Assembly (NCBI GenBank): GCA_036736205.1
Contig: DAINMX010000228.1
Coordinates: 1 to 10,325, forward strand
Source of the DNA: XYA12-FULL-58-9 sp001798605
GTDB lineage: Bacteria > Myxococcota > XYA12-FULL-58-9
Reading direction: 5' to 3'
Length of the DNA: 10,325 nucleotides
The first letter of the stretch is position 1, and each line of letters begins with the position of its first letter. This document shows positions 6,481 to 10,325 of this stretch, piece after piece. The notes beneath the pieces were generated by a model that made no database searches, had not been told where the DNA came from, and saw only the letters and a list, made by a program, of their open reading frames with translations. The position numbers were made by a program, and so were the translations under genes.

Positions 6481-6896
6481 TGCCGACACTGCGGGAGATT
6501 ATCGCCAGCTCTCTCGAGCTCATCAAGAAGCTCGAGGGAGTTGCAGGTGAGGTCGACAATGCCGAGCTCATCGATGGTCTAGCATCGCTTCGAGAGCAGG
6601 TTCAGCGGCTTCGAGAAGAAGTGTTGGATCTGAGCGAAAAAGATCTCGAGTTGCGCAAGCGGGTCGAGACTCTCGAGTCATCCCTGGTGATGAAACCCGA
6701 TCTTGTCCGACACAAGGGCGTCTATTGGATCAAAGGCGATTCGGAACCGTGGTGCCCAGTTTGTTGGGATAAGGACCAGACAGCGCTCCACCTCAATCGC
6801 ACCGATCTCATGGCCGGTCGCCTGTGTGCGTGCCCGCAGTGCGGCTACAACGTGAATCTCGACAATACCTATCCGCCTCGAGAATGGTCGGAGTAG
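6480..6896 (+). CDS. Coiled-coil zinc-ribbon protein, translationally coupled to korB
   Basis: A 138-residue soluble protein with two parts. Residues about 5-70 are a charged heptad-like helix (LREQVQRLREEVLDLSEKDL and onward), most likely a coiled coil. Residues about 72-125 form a zinc ribbon: KGVYWIKGD leads into CPVCWDKD (C92, C95), then CACPQCGY (C116, C118, C121). C92/C95 with C118/C121 are the probable zinc ligands. The 'coiled coil, YWI, CPxCWDKD, CPxC' layout is known from small uncharacterised bacterial and phage proteins with no agreed function. Its ATG overlaps the korB TAA and it has no separate ribosome site, so it depends on korB translation. That suggests a role with the oxidoreductase, such as assembly, redox sensing or docking, but this is inference from position. 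A strong hairpin lies within codons 9-22. Confidence 0.8.
   Translation: MPTLREIIASSLELIKKLEGVAGEVDNAELIDGLASLREQVQRLREEVLDLSEKDLELRKRVETLESSLVMKPDLVRHKGVYWIKGDSEPWCPVCWDKDQTALHLNRTDLMAGRLCACPQCGYNVNLDNTYPPREWSE
6506..6543 (+). repeat. 15-bp RNA hairpin early in the zinc-ribbon gene
   Basis: Bases 6506-6520 pair with 6529-6543 across an 8-nt loop (CATCAAGA): 13 Watson-Crick pairs and two G-U wobbles. The core CTCGAGCT/AGCTCGAG is perfect. It starts 26 nt after the overlapping start codon, so in mRNA it could slow or limit translation of this last gene or partly separate it from korAB. It may also be a by-product of the local codons. Confidence 0.55.
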
Positions 6897-6902
6897 AACT
6901 TC

Positions 6903-8691
6903 TCAAGCCCCGTATTTCTTGATTGCCGTGTCGAGTCTGGGAAGCAAGACATAGATGAATATTGCGACGCAGGTGACAGCGCCAGCAATGAGGAGGAAGA
7001 AACCTGTTGGTTGCATCTTGCTCTGCAGGCCACCGAGAAATCCGGAGAACTTGTTGCCGACCGCCGAGGCAAAGAACCAACCGCCCATGGCGAGGCCGAC
7101 CAGGCGCTTGGGGGCGAGCTTGGTGACCAAGGAGAGTGCCATCGGTGAAAGGCACAGCTCTCCCACGGTGATGATGGCGAAGAAGCCCACCAACCACAGC
7201 CAACTCGTCTTGACTGCGCCGTTGTCGGAGAGCGATCCTGCCAAGGCCATCAGCAGGATGGCGAGTCCCGTGATCACCATTCCAGCAAAGATCTTGCGCG
7301 CTGTGCTGAAGTCGCGACCGGACTTGCGAATCCATAGGAAGACGAAGACCACCAGCGGTGTCAATAACACCACGAAGAACGGGTTGAGGGATTGATAGAG
7401 CTCAGGGTTCGCAGTGCGCAGGAACTTCCCTGGTTCGAGCTCGGGTGGGTTGCCTTCATACATCTTCGCAAAGAGCTCGGGGGTCACCACATAGGCGGCA
7501 AACTGGCTGCCTCCGTGGTTGCGAATGAATGCGCCACGCCCTATTGGTTTGGCGCCATCGTCGACCTTGACGGTGATGCCTTTCTCTCCGTGCGGCCCGG
7601 TCGTTTCTTGAATGCTCACCTTAGGGAAGATGTCGAAGGCAAGGTTGAGCCACTCCTTCTGTTTGTCACTGAGTTCTTTGTTATCGAGTGGAAGCCGCTC
7701 CAGCGTCACCCCCTCTTGCAGCTTCGGTAGGAGGCCGTCGAGCGCCTCCTGATCCATGCGTTTTTGGCCGAACATGTTGGCCTGCTGCTCATCGCCAATG
7801 GGCAACAGTGTGAGCTTATTGGGTCTCGCGGTCTCGTTGTCGGCATTGGCATAGTAGCTGGGGTAGGCGGTGCCGGCAAACAGAGGCGCATATTGGGCAA
7901 CGATCTCCGCTTCCCGATTGGTGTTGTCATTGGCCCACGAGGTCATGGCGCTACCGTTTAGATGTAGCACCATAAAGAAGGTGCCACCGGCGAGGTAAAT
8001 GGGCAGCAGCGCGGCGAGGCCCGGTTTTTCGTCGGGGCCAGCGCGACGGGCGAGATTGACGAAGAACATGATGATCGGGATGGCGCCGAGCAGAAAGCCG
8101 ATGTCCGATGGCCTGACCAGACTCGTTACCGCCGCAGGCAGGAACCATTTGGCACCAAAATAGCCGATGATGCCGAATGCGAAGGCAGGTCCGAGGATCT
8201 TCTTGAGGATCTCATCAAACGGTGTATCCCCGGGGTTTGCACCAGGTNNNNNNNNNNNNNNNNNNNNNNNNNNNNNNNNNNNNNNNNNNNNNNNNNNNNN
8301 NNNNNNNNNNNNNNNNNNNNNNNNNNNNNNNNNNNNNNNNNNNNNNNCCATTGCCGCAGCACAACAAGACGAGACCCGTGATGAAGCTCCACGAAGTGCC
8401 CAAGGCCATGAGCACAAAGCCCGAGGCGAAGAGAATGCCGCCGATCAGGACCGAACGCCGGTACCCCAGAAAACGGTCGGCGAGGATACCGCCGAGATAG
8501 GGGGTGAAATAGACGAACGCAAGGTAAAGGCCGTAGATCTCAGAGCCCACGGGTCGCGGCAGGCCCAAACCACCCGACTCGATATCAATGGTGTAGAGAA
8601 AGAGAATGCCCACCATGGTGTAGAAGGCCAACCGCTCCCACATCTCGATGAAGAACAATGGGAACAGGCCTTTCGGGTGTCCTAGTGCCAC
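6903..8691 (-). CDS. POT/PTR2 family peptide MFS transporter, interrupted by assembly gap
   Basis: Proton-coupled oligopeptide transporter of the inner membrane. From GTG 8691 (AAGGA 7 nt upstream) the N-terminal part has EMWERLAFY (E16, E19, R20), the POT proton-coupling motif in slightly altered form, and the MFS loop GGILADRFLGYRR. The 100-N gap then removes the following helices, and the reading frame differs on the two sides, as expected for a placeholder of arbitrary length. After the gap come a NGSAMTSW segment, a hydrophilic insert of roughly 180 residues, then YQSLNPFFVVLLTPL and GELCLSPMALSLVTKLAPKR, the conserved C-terminal half. In most POT proteins only a few tens of residues separate the GS..T.W and QSLNP landmarks. 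The gene converges on the zinc-ribbon gene with 6 bp between stops. It is probably intact in the organism. Confidence 0.88.
8248..8347. other. Scaffold gap of 100 N
   Basis: A run of exactly 100 undetermined bases inside the POT transporter. The true length is unknown. The missing protein should span the helices after CCGN, including the POT 'FYxxINxG'-type motif, roughly 80-100 residues by comparison with the family's usual order. The real gap is therefore probably nearer 300 bp than 100. Confidence 0.95.
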
Positions 8692-8880
8692 GGGTGCATC
8701 CTTTCGCGAGCATCAATGGATTCGTAGGCGGGACATAGCCAACCTCCGGGTGCGATGGCAAGCGGCCATTTGCCACCATCTGTTCACGCTGCTACTCAGC
8801 TCAAACGGACGTGGTCGGCGCTGGGCCGACTCTAGGTGCGAGCTGCATCGCGCGAGTGGGTTACTTCGATTGAGAGGACA
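8692..8880. promoter_or_regulatory. Divergent intergenic region between the POT transporter and UbiA genes
   Basis: Both neighbours are read outward from here. A short perfect hairpin, GTCGGC (8814-8819) and GCCGAC (8825-8830) with a 5-nt loop, lies about 50 nt before the UbiA start, in its likely leader. No T tract follows, so it is not a clear terminator or attenuator. I found no convincing -35/-10 boxes. Confidence 0.35.
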
Positions 8881-9795
8881 ATGCCCAACATGGCTTTCAG
8901 AGAAATCACTTCGATCGTGCGATTGCACATCGTCCTCATCGCCATGGCAGCCGCCGTCGTCTTTGGTTGGCTTTTTGGCGGTGAGTATCTGTGGACCGTC
9001 GCGTTGCTGGGAGGCCTCGACTGGCTGCTCATCAACCTTCTCAATCGCATTACTGATACACAGGAGGATGTCGCCAACGAGATCGACGGTGCTGGCCACG
9101 TTGCCCGATTCAAGAGTCTGTGGTTGGTTTGTTGGTGTGTCCTGCAGGCAGGCTCGATCGCTTTTGGCTTCTGGTTGTGGCCGGCCCTTTTGACCTATCG
9201 ATTGAGCGTGCAGTTGATCGGCGTTGCCTACAGCTATCGCATCGTCCCAACCTTGAAGGGATGGCGACGACTCAAGGATCTCTATTTCTTGAAGAACTTC
9301 ATGTCATCGATGCTGTTCGTCTTGACCGTCTTCATCTATCCACTTGCGGCTCTGGGTTTTCAGGTGCGCTTGCAAGGACAGTGGGCGGCCGCGGGGCTGC
9401 TCGCCGCCTTTTTTGTGACCTTCGAGATCACCTACGAGATTCTTTACGACATGCGGGACCTCGAGGGCGACCGCTTGGCTGGGGTGCCCACCTATCCTGT
9501 CGTGCATGGGCTGCATCGTTCGCGGCAGATTGTTGATGCGCTGCTGTTGGGATCTGTAACGTTTATCCTCATCGGTTTGGTTACGGGGACCCTCGGTGTG
9601 CGGGAAGCTCTCTTCGTAGTCGCGCCAGCGTTGCAGTTCGTCTTCTACAGGCCGCGATACCATCGGGGCTTGACCAGCCCCGACTGCATTCTGCTCACCC
9701 ATCTCGGCACCGCTATGCTCGTGGTTTTTCTCATTGGCGCCAGCCTTTGGTTGCGTGTGGGTTTGCCCGAGAACATCTTCCTCGTCGGCGGTTGA
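8881..9795 (+). CDS. UbiA-family prenyltransferase
   Basis: Integral membrane enzyme that transfers a prenyl chain from a prenyl diphosphate to an acceptor. Both Asp-rich motifs are present, numbering from ATG 8881: NRITDTQED (N55, R56, D59, D63) after the second hydrophobic segment, and YDMRDLEGD (D190, D193, D197) after the fifth or sixth. The linking landmark YSYRIVPTLKGWRRLKDLYFLKN (split here as YSYR at 117-120 and LKN at 137-139) is also typical. At 304 residues with about eight or nine membrane segments it is full length. ATG 8881 is only 3 nt from GAGG (8874-8877) and ATG 8890 is 12 nt away, so either may be used. The next gene begins 3 nt after its stop. The acceptor is not readable; the neighbour favours carotenoid or another isoprenoid over quinone. 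Confidence 0.85.
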   Translation: MPNMAFREITSIVRLHIVLIAMAAAVVFGWLFGGEYLWTVALLGGLDWLLINLLNRITDTQEDVANEIDGAGHVARFKSLWLVCWCVLQAGSIAFGFWLWPALLTYRLSVQLIGVAYSYRIVPTLKGWRRLKDLYFLKNFMSSMLFVLTVFIYPLAALGFQVRLQGQWAAAGLLAAFFVTFEITYEILYDMRDLEGDRLAGVPTYPVVHGLHRSRQIVDALLLGSVTFILIGLVTGTLGVREALFVVAPALQFVFYRPRYHRGLTSPDCILLTHLGTAMLVVFLIGASLWLRVGLPENIFLVGG

Positions 9796-9798
9796 AAC

Positions 9799-10325
9799 AT
9801 GTCTTTTGTCGCCATTGAGATCACTTGTACCCTCATTGTCCTTTTGTATGTGCTCGTGCGGAGGCGGCAGAGCTCGGACCGCATTCGTTTCGGTATTCGT
9901 TTTGGCAGCCTAGCGGCCGCAGGGTTGGTCGTAGAGGCAACCTGTATGGGGCTCTACGGTTTCTATGGCTATGTCGACCAGTGGACTGTCACCCTTGGGC
10001 CGATGCCCTTGTTGGTGGCACTCATCTGGCCCTGCGTCATTTTCTCTGCTTGGGATCTGGGCCGCGCATTGGTTGGCAATCGACCGGCGAAGATCCCGTG
10101 GGTTACCGGAGCCATTGTTTTGGCTGATGCCTCTCTCATCGAGCCTGTCGCGGTGCGCGCGGGTTTGTGGGCCTGGAGCGAGCCGGGCCTCTTTGAGGTG
10201 CCGCCGGTGGGGATCCTCGGGTGGGCCGTTTTTGGTGCCGCCAGTGTCACATGGTTCGAATTGAACCGTGACGGTCCCAAGTGGCGTGACGTCTTGGTTG
10301 TCATCGTTGCATGGGTCATAACCCA
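9799..10325 (+). CDS. Carotenoid biosynthesis-like membrane protein (DUF422/CruF-type), 3' end cut
   Basis: Open frame of 175 codons from ATG 9799 to the window edge with no stop. It is rich in hydrophobic segments (about residues 4-20, 36-56, 66-84, 98-112, 135-150, and 165 to the end). The stretch GPMPLLVALIWPCVIFSAWDL and, later, EPVAVRAGLWAWSEPGLFEV followed by PPVGILGWAVFG resemble the conserved 'D/EPVA...GLW.W..PG...VP..N/G.LGW' core of the DUF422 carotenoid-biosynthesis family, which includes CruF hydratases. It follows the UbiA stop by 3 nt (TGA AAC ATG), so the two are very likely co-translated. The family assignment is from remembered motif shape, not a search. A different polytopic membrane protein is possible. 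Confidence 0.55.
   Translation, partial: MSFVAIEITCTLIVLLYVLVRRRQSSDRIRFGIRFGSLAAAGLVVEATCMGLYGFYGYVDQWTVTLGPMPLLVALIWPCVIFSAWDLGRALVGNRPAKIPWVTGAIVLADASLIEPVAVRAGLWAWSEPGLFEVPPVGILGWAVFGAASVTWFELNRDGPKWRDVLVVIVAWVIT

Noticed and set aside
6808..7335. Minus-strand frame of 175 codons spanning the korB-operon end and the POT gene
   Set aside because: It is out of frame with the conserved POT C-terminal half and lacks any protein-like motif.

Overview
The window reads as a chromosomal fragment of a Gram-negative, moderately GC-rich bacterium, probably an uncultured member of the Myxococcota or a related deltaproteobacterial lineage. The pointers are a lipid A-type acyltransferase (hence an outer membrane), a Cys-rich fragment of the 'NCGxC...C..G..C..G.C' type common in myxobacterial surface proteins, an aldo/keto reductase-like protein with an 'FWTG' signature in place of its active site, and a POT transporter with a large extra domain. 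This lineage call is inference from protein style. A run of 100 N (8248-8347) shows the sequence is a draft scaffold.

Layout. A small VOC-family protein lies on the plus strand (113-514). A minus-strand series then runs from about 3608 down to 672: an LpxL/HtrB-like acyltransferase, a DMT/DUF486 small membrane protein, a Cys-rich fragment, a membrane-anchored protein interrupted by a frameshift, and the degenerate aldo/keto reductase. The middle of this series (1490-2300) looks decayed or rearranged, with a 12-bp-arm palindrome directly after the DMT stop codon. A 226-bp divergent intergenic region leads into a plus-strand operon (3835-6896): korA (fused gamma-alpha 2-oxoacid:ferredoxin oxidoreductase subunit), korB (beta subunit, thiamine diphosphate and one 4Fe-4S cluster), and a coiled-coil/zinc-ribbon protein whose ATG overlaps the korB stop codon (TAATG). 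Converging on it, only 6 bp away, is a POT peptide transporter (8691-6903, minus) broken by the N gap. From 8881 to the right edge lie a UbiA prenyltransferase and, 3 nt later, a carotenoid-biosynthesis-like (DUF422/CruF-type) membrane protein that runs off the end.

How the parts fit. KorAB would interconvert 2-oxoglutarate (or another 2-oxoacid) and its acyl-CoA with ferredoxin. All four expected cluster cysteines are in KorB and no separate ferredoxin-like delta subunit is present, so it is the two-subunit type. The coupled zinc-ribbon protein is the best candidate here for an undescribed accessory factor. The UbiA-DUF422 pair suggests a membrane isoprenoid pathway, possibly carotenoid elongation and hydration. 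No RNA genes, CRISPR arrays, insertion sequences or phage genes were found.
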